A stretch of 64,000 bases of DNA from Thinopyrum elongatum (GCA_011799875.1 CM022303.1:733038587-733102586), one strand, 5' to 3'; shown: positions 11,645 to 23,164, counted from the first letter of the stretch. A program made the numbers and translations. Notes: a model not told the origin generated them from the sequence alone.

Positions 11645-12793
11645 TATGGGCGTTCTGCGTCGTATACTTCAGCCGGAGCTTAATAGACGTCAGCGACTGA
11701 GCGGCGCGCGCTGAATTGGACTGGGAATGCAACCGCACTTGTATAAGGGGTTGCTAGGTCTGCTTTCAGGCGCCCTCGCAACGTGCAGGAGCGTCCGGGG
11801 CGATGGCCCAAGACCCCCGGGTGCATAGGTTTAGTCCGGCATGCTGACCTCTCTGTTAGGTATTCGGTCGGGTTGCGGCGTATTGTTTGGCCGAGGGCGG
11901 GCATGACCCAGAGAAGTGTGTCCGGCCGGAGTTAAGCGAGCGTGGTGGGTAACTTGGTGCACCCCTGCAGGGAAGAACTTATCTATCGATAGCCTGTCCT
12001 ACGGTAACGGACACTCGGAGTTGTATCCCGATCGGTACAACTAGAACATGAGATGAGAACTGGATAGTACGGCTCTGGGATTGCTTTCTCGTAGGGAGTC
12101 GAGAAAGGATCTCAGGTCGAGGTTGATGATAATACTACTACTTTACATTATGTTGATCTGCTCTCTTCTAATGCTGCAAGACTGCTGAAGACGTTGAAGA
12201 TTCTAGTCTTCGATAGGACTAGGCTTTTCCCCTCTATTCTGGCATTTCTGTAGCCCAGTCCACATATACAGCCATTCCTTTGACAATGTTGCATATGTAG
12301 CGTAGATTCTTGCTTGCTGAGTACTTCGGATGAGTACTCACGTTTGCTTTATTTTTTTTTTCCGATATCCATTTGATGCCACCAGACGTCGGAGCCCCTG
12401 AGCCAGATGCCCCAGTCGACGACCAGTACTACTACCCGCCTGGCGAGTACTACTACTACGAGGAGCCGACTGACGACCAGGAGTAGGATCGGAGGGCCCA
12501 GGGCAGGAGGCCTACGCCTTTCGATCGTAGTCTTTTATTTTACTCCGCCTCTGTGAAGGCCTATCTCTCTGTTCTGTAATATATCTGTACCCAGATATCT
12601 AATGCTTCTGCTGACGCTTGTATGCCATTCGAGCTATGTATTCGAGTCCTCGAGGCCCTGGCTTGTAATATAAAGCTTGTATGATTTTATTTATGTTTTA
12701 GAGTTGTGTTGTGATATCTTCAAATGAGTCCTTAGACTTGATCGTGCGCATTTGTGTGTATAATTACTGCACGATTAAACCGAGGTCGTCGCA
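11640..12793 (+). mobile_element. Gypsy LTR G, right part
   Basis: This continues the LTR interrupted at 1313 (plus strand, aligning with 26210-27366) and ends GTCGTCGCA at 12793. The following bases do not contain the primer-binding site found after 5' LTRs of this family, so G is either a solo LTR or a 3' LTR. The left end is outside the window, so no flanking duplication can be tested. Confidence 0.9.
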
Positions 12794-13912
12794 CCGGTGC
12801 TTCAGCGCCCGCGGCCGACCGAGATGTTCTAGTGCATGCACCGGTCCATTGATCTATTTATTAAGTTGCATTAAGATGTATAGCTAAAATCAGGACGTGT
12901 TTTGCAATGCTCGCAGTTCAGTACTGCATACATGCATGCACCCTAGTTACTGATCGACATCTCACATCCACGACACGTGAATCGATTGGTCTCAAGAGCA
13001 CATTTGTACTATCGATCATGCTTCCGTTGCCAACATGCGGTCGCTTCACTGTCCAGTTTTTTATTAGCGTGGGATTGGGAGGTGGCGGAAATTCGGATGC
13101 GCAGTCGTTGTCGTATCAGTCCTTGTAGCATTATTCTCAACATGACGTCTAATATGCTGCTTCAAGACATGTAGAGAGAATGAAAGCTAGTTAATGTACT
13201 ATATATTTGTTTGGTTCTGGCATCTTATCATTACTAGTAGAACGCCCGTGCGTTGCCACGGTCTTTTTTCCCAATTGCTCTTCTAATTGCAAGGCATATC
13301 AACTTTCGCATGTATATATGTTTCTAATTGCCCGCGCGTTGCCACGTGTCTTTTAATTTGTTTTCCTGATTGCACATATGAATACAATGCATATATGTGT
13401 CTCACTCCCCCACTCTGTCTAACACCCTCCATCTCTCTCCCATCCTCTCTCTGTCTGAAAATCATGAGGCATTAATCACAACCTAAGCATGGCACACAAA
13501 TGCTCCAATCCCTCTTAGGCATGGCAAATAGAAGACTTTTTACAAAGAACATATGAAGTTCATTTTAGTATGATACCCAAATCATGAGGCACGAATGCTT
13601 GTTCTCCTTAAAATTTTCCGATATAAACAAAATTTATGTTGGAACATCATTATGCGAAATTTGGGAGCCATTCCACCTTTTTGTGAACAGAAAAAGGAAA
13701 GAAACGGACTTATTTGCCTCCTATACATGCCTCATGGACATTAAAACATAATAAGAAAGTATGTAATATGTTGTCATTTCATATGATACGCTACACATCA
13801 TATAGATTGGTCAAATAAACCATCTTCTTGTAAATGTCAAGACAAGAGATTATATGGTTAATAATTAATAGATTGGAAATAAATAGAAAAGTTATACAAA
13901 ACTAACCTCACA
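12794..13912. other. Intergenic sequence without recognised gene
   Basis: Mixed AT-rich sequence with no convincing coding frame. It includes two copies of a CCCGTGCGTTGCCACG-like motif (about 13246 and 13329) of a kind common near grass transposon ends, and a pyrimidine-rich tract at about 13400-13460. Confidence 0.5.
13241..13348 (+). repeat. Two copies of a GCCCGTGCGTTGCCACG-like motif
   Basis: The motif occurs near 13246 and, as GCCCGCGCGTTGCCACG, near 13329, each followed by a T-rich stretch and an ATTGC word. Such words are frequent in grass repeats. No TIR partner or TSD was found. Confidence 0.35.
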
Positions 13913-14140
13913 TCATATAGATGTATTCCTTTTGTGAGAAAGTACGTGGATGAAATTTAACACCACATTGGCGACTATTGTGCGGTCAGGAATATAATGC
14001 TCATCACATAATAAGATGTCCTCGACGGTGGTGGTTGCGGCATCCCCTCTGAGAAGGGTGGCCCAATTAGTTGCTGGTGAGCGATGACACCGCACGGTTA
14101 CAAGACTCTCTCCACGATCCTCAACAAATTCCAACACCCA
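13913..14140 (-). CDS. Exon-like open frame, unknown protein
   Basis: A minus-strand frame of about 75 codons starts right after a good acceptor-like site (TATTTTACAG, 14150-14141) with the residues WVLEFVEDRGESLVTVR and ends at a stop near 13913. There is no ATG, which fits an internal or last exon better than a whole gene. Its amino-acid make-up is balanced rather than low complexity. I do not recognise a domain. It may be an exon of a decayed host gene or transposon gene together with the open frame at 14342-14758. Confidence 0.25.
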   Translation of the reverse strand, partial: WVLEFVEDRGESLVTVRCHRSPATNWATLLRGDAATTTVEDILLCDEHYIPDRTIVANVVLNFIHVLSHKRNTSI

Positions 14141-14341
14141 CTGTAAAATATTACTCTTGGTTCATGTTGCTCGACAAAAACAGGGGACAGCACAATTAGT
14201 TTCCTCATTTACACAGAAGCTCACTTCATGACAATATATCATGTTTACTACCCAAGGAAATTTATACTATATTTTGAATAAAGGGAATAACCAAATGTGG
14301 AGATGAACAAGATATCTAGCTCCTACCAAGAACTCAAAGAT

Positions 14342-14758
14342 TTATTGTTCAGGGAGAGGCCTTTGACAAAGAATATTTTTCATAGAAAGATGGCATATAT
14401 TTAGAAATGGTTTAGTATTGTAGATGGAATAGTAAAATTTCAATGCCATGATGGGATAAATTTTAGGTCTCAGTTCGGGAGGAAGAGCCGATGATAAGCA
14501 CAAAGATGGATATGCATGACAAATAGTATCTTTCTCGAAGTATTTGTACACATGAAAAAAATATTTCTGCCAAATGTTGATTGCAATTTTAGGAAAGCTA
14601 TTACAAGTGTATTGCAGTGTTGACATCAAGAATTTTTGTGCCCACATGCTTATTGGACGTCTGAATAATTTATATAGAAAAATTATAGAAGCTTCTATAG
14701 CATTTTTAGAGACATAATTTGAATCCCATGGAACTCCATTACTGGCTAAGTTGACCAA
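14342..14758 (-). CDS. Long open frame without ATG, unknown
   Basis: A 138-codon frame is open on the minus strand in AT-rich DNA, where stops should be frequent. It begins after an in-frame TAG, has no initiating ATG near its start and ends at 14342. It is rich in Phe, Tyr, Ile and Lys, with hydrophobic patches but no clear membrane helix. No family is recognised. A chance frame is possible. Confidence 0.2.
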   Translation of the reverse strand: MVNLASNGVPWDSNYVSKNAIEASIIFLYKLFRRPISMWAQKFLMSTLQYTCNSFPKIAINIWQKYFFHVYKYFEKDTICHAYPSLCLSSALPPELRPKIYPIMALKFYYSIYNTKPFLNICHLSMKNILCQRPLPEQ

Positions 14759-14857
14759 ATCCTAATCTAATACAGGCAAAATCAGTGACCAGAGAACTAT
14801 ATCTTTCTGATGCTTAACCTACAGAACTCTATTACTACTTAACTTGATCAACTAAAT

Positions 14858-14966
14858 CCTTTTGTGTTGTCCGTTTGATCATTAGTATTTATTTTTGATG
14901 GACCATATGTTCCCGATGCTAATGCCTCCTTTTGTGTTGTTCTTTTGATCATTAGTATTTATTTTC
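14858..14966 (+). repeat. Two-copy tandem repeat, 70-bp period
   Basis: A 39-bp block starting CCTTTTGTGTTGT and ending in ATTAGTATTTATTTT is present at 14858-14896 and again at 14928-14966 with two or three differences. Confidence 0.65.
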
Positions 14967-17259
14967 ACCATAAAGCTAGATGTCAGGTTCTATTATTGCC
15001 AAATACAGTACTGCTCTGCTTACATCATGATATACTATGTCTTGGTTGTAAAGTTCAAAGAACCTTAAAATATTTTCTATAAAATATTACATACCAATTT
15101 TTACTTCTAAGAGTCTCGTAACTTGCATGGAGCATATGAAACTATATGTAAGAATGTACACACAAAAATGGCATTGTCTTTTTTATATTCTTGATCATGC
15201 AGCTGTCAAGGAATGCTTCTGCATGACTTGCACCAAAATATACATGTGACCTAATCCCCGATTCTATGTGAATTCAACAAAGTGCATATTGCCAATATCT
15301 AAAAGACTATCAAAATAACATACGAATAGTTATTTTGCATCTCTGAAGCTGCTAATGTTTTCTATTAAGTAATCAAATCTCCACTCAATAATTCAACTCA
15401 CAACAACTTTATTTACTGTCTGATTAGTTGAGACTTGAGAGAGCCACATGCTCCTTACCATGGAAGAGCACAATCAGAGACGCCGAAACGTTCATAGATA
15501 TAGGAGAGAGGCACCTTGTCGTTGGAGGCTGTAGATGGCAGGGAGTAGGAATCCGGGCGTGGTTGGTGGCCCCGGGGGCTTGGTCGGTGGAGAGCATCGT
15601 GGCCGAGACAGTCAACTTGAGGTAAAAATATGATCCAAGAGACATGTACAGGAACTGCCAATAAGATAATTGATGGCTATATGAAACATCTGAAATTTTA
15701 AGAACAAAATATGATCTAAGAAAGTGACACACTTCTGCATGTATCTAATAAAAAAATACATAGGAAAGATAACCTCTATTAACTGAACATTGCCAGTTCC
15801 ACTCCAGATGTGTTATCAATAGGCACTCAGTCCAGCACATCTCTATTGTCACAGATCAATAGAAAGCAAACATGCAGCCACATTTATGTGGGCTTACTCC
15901 TATCATACTTTGCATAGTAAAAACTGAGACTACACATGGCTAGATAATGAGATTCCTTTGCATCATCGCATTCTTACTTTGAAATATGGTAGCAGCAATT
16001 ATAAAGATAATAATATGTTATTTTTGGCACAACTAAAAATTCAGTGCATATATACCTGTACTCAACACCTGCTATCATGGTCTCACTCCATCTTGATAGA
16101 GTACCGATCAGGCAGCACCAAGTTGAGCAAGACCAACAAACTTCAGTCCTTATCTGCTGGATATCTTTTAGCATCAACAGTAAGGAAAGCATCTAAACAA
16201 ATCTCAGCATTTCTAACTTCAAATTAACAGATGTACAACATGCATGTTGTATATAACGAACCTCGAACAATTTTGTAATCATCTCTGCTAGAAATGTATC
16301 CATCGCACAGTTAGGAATATTTAATCTATGGAAGTGTAGTCAACACAAAGGAATCCACATTTAGTCTGAATCATCCCTCAACTTTTTAGTTTGAACACCC
16401 CGAGGCATATAATTGTAGCCTGATGAAGACGACATTGCTCCACCCATACACAGTTGAGTCAGTGATGAAGTGGATTGTCAAAAAGAACACAGGGAAACAG
16501 TCATATCCATGTGTGGCATACTCAGATCCACCCTTTCTCATCACTATCTTTGTTCATGTTCTTTGCTGGTTAGTTTTCTCAGAATCGCCCGGGGCAGAGG
16601 AAGCTCTGTTCTAGAAAAAAAAACCTTTGTAAGGCCAGATAACCAAAAATTATTGTTTATACAAGAATAAAAATGATGAACTATGCAATAATTTCTTACT
16701 GATCTTGCAACAAGCTGACCCTTCCTAAACTTTCATAAGGTTGTGACAGATTCGTCTGACACGAAACATACATAAAACAATATGTATTTAATGATTTTTA
16801 CCTCATAATGGATATTTTTAGAAACTCAAAAGTATATATTTTGATAGCTCTACTCCAAAAGTATGAAATTCTCACGTTGCAAACCTAAAACAAAAGGTGA
16901 AATAAGGATCTCTTTTGGACATATCAAGAAAAAGAGGAAAAGGTTATATGGCAGCGACAAATCGGAATCATCTAAAGTTCAGCACACCAGTCTTTCAGCA
17001 AATGTACATGCAAAGCAATTTTCTCTCAGAGTGAACTCTGAACTCTTCTGTGCCACATGAAAATAAAACATCAAATTACAGTAGAGAAAACATGGTGTAT
17101 ATATGTATGATTGGTGGCCCTATAAGAATCAGCAGAAAGAGATTGAGTTATTAGAATTTGTTTTGTAAGGACCTTAGAGGTTATATAATGAATAGAAGAT
17201 TCAGGGAAAGTCATGGAGGAGAGCGCGATCAGATTGACACCTTCATCCCCAAACAATGA
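14967..17259. other. AT-rich intergenic sequence, no assignable gene
   Basis: Several short frames on both strands overlap one another (near 15430-15730, 16420-16670 and 16863-17060) without ATG context, splice support or recognised domains. I see no terminal repeats or TSD that define an element. Confidence 0.5.
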
Positions 17260-17439
17260 GCCCGAGCGTGATAAAGGCTATTATGGAGCTGCGCGTCCCA
17301 ACCTCCTGCCTGCAACCACCTCCTTTCTACAACACCAAATCAGGGGAGCATCGAGAGGGTCTATGCAGGTACTGCCGCTGCTGCCCTACCACAAAAGCTT
17401 CTCTCCGAGTCGCGTGTTGCCGCACCCAACCTCAAGGAC
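17260..17439 (-). pseudogene. Methyltransferase-like (METTL13-type) gene relic
   Basis: After an intron-end-like TGTGCTGCAG on the minus strand, the frame reads VLEVGCGNTRLGEKLL, which matches SAM-binding motif I (E-x-G-x-G-x) of eEF1A-lysine/METTL13-like methyltransferases. A stop follows within two codons. Reading on, TCID and a KEVVAG-like stretch resemble the next parts of the same fold, so more than motif I survives. The upstream open frame reaches to about 17814 but shows no matching N-terminus. I infer a decayed gene fragment; the family assignment is from memory of the motif, not from a search. Confidence 0.4.
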
Positions 17440-18050
17440 CTGCAGCACAACAACACGCAACATATCAGACTCCCTCACTTTGTTGGAAAGAGGTAGGGGA
17501 ATACGAACTGAGTGAGAGAAGGAGAGGATTAGGGTGTGGCCGGCGGCCGGATCAGCACCATCTTGACCCCTATGGTTGCAATCCCGAAAGGCCATGATCT
17601 CTTGCCCATGCCCTTCTTTACATCGTGGGCGAAGTAGCTCCGTACAGCAGCGTCGAATCCCTCGGTTGCCTAACCTCGAAGACGATCTGGAGGAGGCGCG
17701 AGGTGCAGCGATGTTCCTATGGCGAGTGGCGGCGTGCGAGTCAGATGGGGACGGGCGGGCGGCGGCGGCGTGCGAGTAGGAGACCCAGCTCTTGCTCAGG
17801 AGTTTGAAAAGCAATGGGGCGTTGATTTTTTTCTTTGAGGGGGCTCTATCGCTGATATGGTGGAGAGAAAATCGGAAATCAGAGGAGATAACTCACGAGA
17901 GAGCCGAGCAAATAAAAGAGGTGGGACCGAATGAACGGGGGAGCCGAGCAAAACGAACGAACGACTACAAAACCGACTATCACGATAAGATCTTTTTTTG
18001 TCAATGGTTTACTTATGAATTTTTTTAAATCCATTATTTGTTTCCTGAAA
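17440..18050. other. GC-rich then AT-rich stretch upstream of the relic
   Basis: 17500-17800 is GC-rich and open in several frames on both strands, as 5' ends of grass genes often are. It could be the first exon or promoter side of the minus-strand relic at 17260-17439. No product can be named. Confidence 0.3.
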
Positions 18051-18266
18051 ATCTATTATTTGTTTCCTAAAGCAAATTGCATTAATGAGAGAGATCCGTT
18101 GATTTGGCTAAGGTAGGAAAGAATCTATTATTTGTTTCCTAAAGCAAATTGCATTAATGGGAGAGATCCGTTGATTTGGCTAAGGTAGGAAAGAATATAT
18201 TATTTGTTTCCTAAAGCAAATTGCATTAATGAGAGAGATTCGTTGATTTGGCTAAGGTAGGAAAGT
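18051..18266 (+). repeat. Three-copy 72-bp tandem repeat
   Basis: A unit containing TGTTTCCTAAAGC, an ATTAATGAGAGAGAT stretch and GGCTAAGGTAGGAAAG is repeated with a period of exactly 72 bp (TGTTTCCT at 18061, 18133 and 18205). Copies differ at only a few bases. A partial unit (ATTATTTGTTTCCTGAAA) precedes the array at about 18033. Confidence 0.9.
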
Positions 18267-18757
18267 TAGATCCGTGATCTTTTGTCATTAGGAAAGTGTT
18301 GATTTTTTAAACAAAAGAGTGGAGAGAAAAATAAATCAATGGATAAGAAACCAGTGGGCGGGGGTGGTGGGAGGTGGGACGAAAATAAACCGTACCGTAG
18401 GTCTTTTTTCATTGGTTAACCTTCGTAGGTCTATTTTTTTGGTACGTGGATGGGTGCGGGTTGGGGCCTCAGGAGGAGGTTTTTTCGGTTTCTGGTGGAT
18501 AAGTCAGAGGTGGGAGGAGGTACAAAAAAAAACCAGGGAAGGTGGGACTAAAAAAAACATGGAAGCGAGACTACCAACTGCTCCATTAGGAGTAGAGACT
18601 TTTTGGATGTCATATTGAGAAATCAAAGCTAGTTTAATACCGGCCCCGGACAGTAAAGATCGATCGACGAAGGCCGGCCGGGCGGCGGCCGCGCTTTCGT
18701 TTCATTCCGTGATGTACGCCGTGATGCCGGTGCGTCAGTACAGACCTAATTATATGT
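18267..18757. other. Intergenic sequence, nothing recognised
   Basis: A plus-strand frame at 18319-18618 is open but low in complexity (G/W/T rich), and no homology is apparent. A short GC-rich island lies at 18660-18700. Confidence 0.4.
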
Positions 18758-19015
18758 ATAATATAGTGCATATAGATTTTTTGAAAAGTCAAACTTACAA
18801 ATTTTGACCAAATTTGTAGAGAAATATGTTTGGTCAAAATTTATTTGTACAATACCAAATATATTAAATATGAAACTTCATCTTATGATGAATCTAATGA
18901 TATATGTTTGGCATTCTAGATGTAAATGTTTTTCTTCACAAACTTAGTCAAAGTTTATGAGGTATGACTTTTCAAAAAATCTATAAGCACTACATTATGG
19001 AACGGATGGAGTATT
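18758..19015. mobile_element. Stowaway-like (Tc1/Mariner) MITE, one end lost
   Basis: The left arm (18758 onward, GCATATAGATTTTTTGAAAAG) and right arm form a long imperfect inverted repeat. The right end reads GGAACGGATGGAGTATTA, the reverse complement of the CTCC-TCCGTTCC terminus of Triticeae Stowaway elements. The matching outer 15-20 bp on the left are missing. It is non-coding, about 258 bp, and would fold into a hairpin. Confidence 0.75.
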
Positions 19016-19061
19016 ATATATTTGTTTGGTCTTGGCATCCTGTCATTGTTTTTTGGATGTC

Positions 19062-19610
19062 TTTTTTTTTTTTTGGGACTGTAACGGGCCGGTGCTCTGT
19101 CATTGCATTATAGATAAGGGGCAGAGTACAAAAACTAGTGCAGCAGCACTACGGAACAAAGAAGAGCAAAAGGAAAAAAAGGATCCAGTCGCAAGAAGCA
19201 CTGGATGTACAAGATCAGCACCTACGTTGAGGCAGTTGACCGCTTACACAACGTTACATTCTGAACAATCAGGGCAACAGGTTGGGAGGGGTCACAAGTT
19301 TTGTTGGTGAAGATCCTTCGGTTGCGCTCGTTCCATAGATGCCAGGCAGCGTAAGCAGCAATTGCTGCACTCTTCTTTGGGCCAGAAGCGAAAACGCTCG
19401 ACCACGAGCTCTTAGGCAGAGTGAGAGATGGTAATCTGGAACTTATGTCGGAGTACTTGTTGCAAAGGAGGTGCCAAACCGATCAGGCAAAATGGCACTG
19501 GCAGAACAGGTGGTCAGCAGTTTCCAAGATTTGATCGCAGAGGGCACACCGGTCGTCATGAGGCCAACCACGCCTATTTTGATCACCAAGAATTATGAAG
19601 CACTGATTTG
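19062..19610 (-). pseudogene. LINE 3' fragment with zf-RVT domain and poly(A)
   Basis: On the minus strand the frame contains RRGWPHDDRCALCDQILETA and a Cys-x-Cys-His pair, the zinc-binding zf-RVT domain found at the C-terminus of plant LINE reverse transcriptases, then HLWNERNRRIF, typical of the segment after it. A stop interrupts at CHFA* and others follow. The element ends in a 13-base A tract (plus-strand T run, 19062-19074). It is 5'-truncated near 19610. No target-site duplication was recognised. Confidence 0.75.
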
Positions 19611-19611
19611 A

Positions 19612-20443
19612 AAACATATTGAGGCACTGATTTTGTTATTTTTGTCCAGAGCATTGGCAATGTTTTTGCCACACCAAAGCCAACCACACGAGCCTATATA
19701 CTACATCCAAACTTTAAAAAAAATCTCAAATAACATGATGCTCTCTCACCTTTTTTTTTCTGGCAAACGTCTCTCACCTCGGCAATCTAATCACTTGTGT
19801 GGTGGGGAAGCACATGTGTGATGTGGCAATTTTGAGAAGAAAAATCTAACATGTGCATTCGGAGCAAAGTACAAAGAATTATGGGGGGTGGCAAAATGGA
19901 TCATGTTCATGAACAATGAAAAATCACGAAATCAAGTAAAACAATTCAAAACATTCCGTTTTTTTTTCTTTTGAACATGTTCATGTTATTTTTCATGAAA
20001 AAACTAATATTTTGCGTCCTTGGTGAAAAATGAAACTATGGTGCTAAAAAAAGTAACATTAAACCCTTTCTTTTTAACACTTGTCGCAGTACCTGTATTT
20101 TCGTAATGAAAATTTGCGTGCGTCCAAAGATGACGAACATGTCCATGTTCAAATTTTCTCTCTCATCTTTTGACATTAGAAAGTGCTCGTGTGGACATGG
20201 AGTTTCTGCTCCGAGCACAAATGCACCCTCATGAGCAGTAAAATCAGAAAAATAGTAAAAAAAAAAATCCAATTTTTTTGGCAATAAACATCGTTGAATG
20301 TTCTACATACGTGCAAATTTTTTTAAAGAAAAAGCATTCCTAATGGTCTGGGCAAAAAAAAAACATGATGCTCCAAAAAGACTATTTTTTAAACATATTG
20401 AAGTACTGATTTTTTTTTGTCCAGAGCATTGGCAATGTTTTTT
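19612..20443 (+). repeat. Segment bracketed by direct repeats of about 55 bp
   Basis: AAACATATTGAGGCACTGATTT...GTCCAGAGCATTGGCAATG at 19612-19668 recurs with few changes at 20391-20443. The 720 bp between hold AT-rich sequence with many short ATGTTCATG/CATGAACAT-like words and no gene. It could be a tandem duplication that diverged or an insertion between duplicated flanks. Confidence 0.5.
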
Positions 20444-21180
20444 CTTGCACATGAAGATGGAGCTATATAGTTATTTGGCCACTTTATCTAGCTGCTGCAA
20501 CAAACTCAACTTGCCACCTACTCAGACAAACGAGGACTAGTGTATAGGAGTTCATTTATTTGTCCGGCCGATCAATGGACGCAATGAGTAAATAGTTATT
20601 TGGCCAGCCGATCGATGGACCAACAAACTGAATCTGCACAGTCGACAGCAACATCTTAATAATGCACGATTGATTCTCACATGCGTGCATGGGACCTCCG
20701 GGTACGCAAGTAGGTAGAGAGAAACAATCAAGAACGTTTCGAATAGAAAAAACAATTAAGAACGATGGAGACCAGCCAACTACCAACCAGCCTGAGCAAT
20801 TCAGCATTTTATTTATAAATGGAAGCTTTTGTTGATTTACAACAACAAAAATGTTCAATTTGTAAGATGAATTAGCGCCCGAGTCAGCACTGGGCTAGCG
20901 TGATTGATCATGCCTACAATATGTCCCTCATGTCAGATTTATTTTGATGCAATTATAGAGATAGCTTTTTTTTATTAATATTGTGTACACTCTAAGAGTA
21001 GTCATGGGTCGGTGTAATCTTTGTAAGATTACGTGACATAATTTTGATTGCACACATGATACAATAAGTGCGAGAAGGAGGAGCTTCCGATTGTTGTTAT
21101 TTCAAATAGCTGTTGCTTGCATTTTCAGATTTACCTGATTCTACGCCTACATTAGTAATTTCAAGCCCACATATAATTTG
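20444..21180. other. AT-rich intergenic sequence, no gene seen
   Basis: Short frames only. A local two-copy motif (CGGCCGATCAATGGACGCAA and GCCAGCCGATCGATGGACCA) lies at about 20562-20625. Confidence 0.4.
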
Positions 21181-22680
21181 TCACTTTAGAAAACCTTGAT
21201 GTAAAGCATTCGCGCCCCCAGCCCAGCCCCCATGTCGTCCCCAAGCGGGCAGCCCTAAATCTTGGCCGCCGGGGTCCTCCCCCGCTCCTCCTCGCTGTTG
21301 CCGATGCCGGAGACAGCCATGGTGGAGGGGGACATGTGGTATTCGCCTTCCAAAGGGATCGGTTAGCGTGCCGAGCTCGAGAGCGGAGGATCTCACGCTT
21401 CTTGACGCGGGTGCATCGGGCCGCTCACCCCGAAATCCTGCCCGATGGAGGTAGTTTCTCCGGTGGCTGCTCTGTGCCGCACAGGTAGTAGGGCCGCATC
21501 TCCGAGCTCTGGGACGGGGGCCCTGAGGGAGAGATCGCCGGCGGGCTTCGGTCTTCAGTCGCGGGCCTCATGGTGGCTGGAGCATGGTCTGGCATTCCAT
21601 GCACACGGATCTGTCTCTCGGAGAGCTGCGGTGACTGACGCATCATGGTGTGGCGTCAATGGCCTAGTGGCGGCAGCGGCAGTGCGCCGCCTTGTGCAGG
21701 AAGCTGGGCCGGCGGCCCGGGACGCGGCGACGTCCCTCCAGGCGGACGGCGTGTTGCACGGTGGTCGGTGCGCAGTAGATCTGGAGCCTTGCACCCAGAT
21801 CCATCATTGTTTGGCTGGGGCTCTTGATGTGGCACGGGCGGCCGTCACATTTAGGGGGGCTTGGTCTGTGGTGGTGCCACTCTCAGCAACTCTCTGTGTG
21901 GATGCCGGAGAGGAAGCTCCGGGGGTGAGGTGGTGGTGGCGCGGTGCCTCTAATCGCCTGAGCAGAAGGGCATTGTGTTGTTGGCGTGGGCGTCGGCCCT
22001 TCTGTTGGTGGCCTTGCTCGCTGGGTGGCGTGGATCGTCGTAATCAAGTGGTGGTGGTGCTGGTGGCACTGGGGACAAAAGTATTGCCTGACTTGGTCAG
22101 TGTCGGCCACGGCGGTGCTTGTGACCTCACTTTCCTCCTTGGGGGCATTGTGTGGAGGCCCTCCAACCCTCACGACCTCACTCCGAGTGAGACCTAGACC
22201 CGATTTTGTCAGATCGTATGATGGTGGCGTCTTCTACATCGTCACCTCCTTGGAAGTGTCGCTTTTGCAGTGTTGACTCCTCCGATGGTGCACGAGGTAG
22301 CATTAGCACTACAGGCTGGGACGTTGTCTTCGGGTGTGGTCGGTGTGCGAGTTGCACTAGATGGGATGTTGCGGCTCGTCATCTTTGATGGAGCTCGAAT
22401 GGCCGAGACCCGCTCCCCTTTGGCTCTGGCCTCTCTTTCTGGCGTCGCGGTTTCGATGGCCGTTGTGCTCATTATGGTGTGTTGTGTCGTGTGGCGGTGC
22501 TCCAGATCTAGTTCAACTAGGTAGTATTGTCGTGTTGTACGTGGTTCTGATCTTTTTTGTTTGCTCTAATTAACCGAGTTTTTATCGGTTTTTGACTGGT
22601 TTTCTTATTAACCACCAATTCTATTTCTTCTTAATGAATAGACAGAGCTCCTGCTGGTTGCTCAAAATAAAACTTGATGT
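21181..22680 (+). other. GC-rich block resembling a LINE-type terminal region
   Basis: A sharply GC- and G-rich block carries a plus-strand 250-codon frame (21445-22197), but the same stretch is open in several frames on both strands and the predicted protein is rich in Trp, Arg, Gly and Val with no domain, so I do not call it a gene. The block fades through ATCGGTTTTTGACTGGTTTT to TTCTTCTTAATGAATAGACA, then GAGCTCCTGC and A-rich sequence. This resembles the 3' ends of some grass non-LTR elements as I remember them. No TSD was found. Confidence 0.3.
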
Positions 22681-23104
22681 GCAATGTAATGAAATTTGAG
22701 TGTTTGATGTGGAACAGTAGATTTGAACTTGGCATCAGCCAAGAATCAACTTACTTTATTAACATAACTAATTGAAGCTTACAAACAAACTTGACTTTTA
22801 GTTCTTCAAATGTAAGGATGCTCATTTGAAAGCTATGTTCAAATTTGACAATTCTATTAAGTGAGCAATACATTATATTTGGAAAACCACCGTTAACACG
22901 TCCTTTATTCCTAAATAGTTTCAACCTACTATCTATTTTTCATCTCCATGTAGTCGGGACATATCGACAAGTCTTGCATGTGATCATGAGTTACATCTCT
23001 TGCACTAATCTATCCATACAACCATGCCATGCATATCAATCATTAGTTATTTTTTATTAATTTTCGTGTGGTCATGGATGGTATATGTGTTGGACGTTTG
23101 GAGC
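22681..23104. other. AT-rich sequence, no gene seen
   Basis: No coding frame or repeat boundary is recognised. It may contain strongly decayed upstream parts of the LINE whose RT frame starts near 23105. Confidence 0.35.
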
Positions 23105-23164
23105 AAATCTATAAAGTTAATGCTTCACATTTTTATTAAAATGCAGTTTTTTCAGTGGACTAGG
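23105..23164 (+). pseudogene. LINE reverse transcriptase, part 1 (before element E)
   Basis: The last codons before element E read FFQWTR. They continue across the insertion, once a single CTAGG is counted, as QVLSDGKVCIMINDKLG at 39404, matching the LINE RT segment that precedes the LRQG motif. Upstream, the frame weakens and carries stops. This shows that E inserted into a LINE ORF. Confidence 0.6.
23160..23164. repeat. Target-site duplication CTAGG, left copy (element E)
   Basis: Perfect 5-bp match to 39399-39403. Confidence 0.95.

Noticed and set aside
12794..12840. Internal region of an element following LTR G
   Set aside because: No primer-binding site or ORF0-like sequence follows; the bases after 12793 do not match the leaders of A or E.
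16863..17060. The ISFGHIKKKRKR-like frame as another methyltransferase exon
   Set aside because: It is on the opposite strand to the relic at 17260-17439, and the resemblance is a few residues only.
18319..18618. A 99-codon plus-strand ORF
   Set aside because: Low-complexity sequence made from G- and T-rich DNA, with no recognisable motif and no supporting context.
21445..22197. A 250-codon plus-strand frame as a protein-coding gene
   Set aside because: The GC-rich block is open in several frames on both strands, the residue make-up is skewed to Trp/Arg/Gly/Val, and no domain or splice structure is visible.
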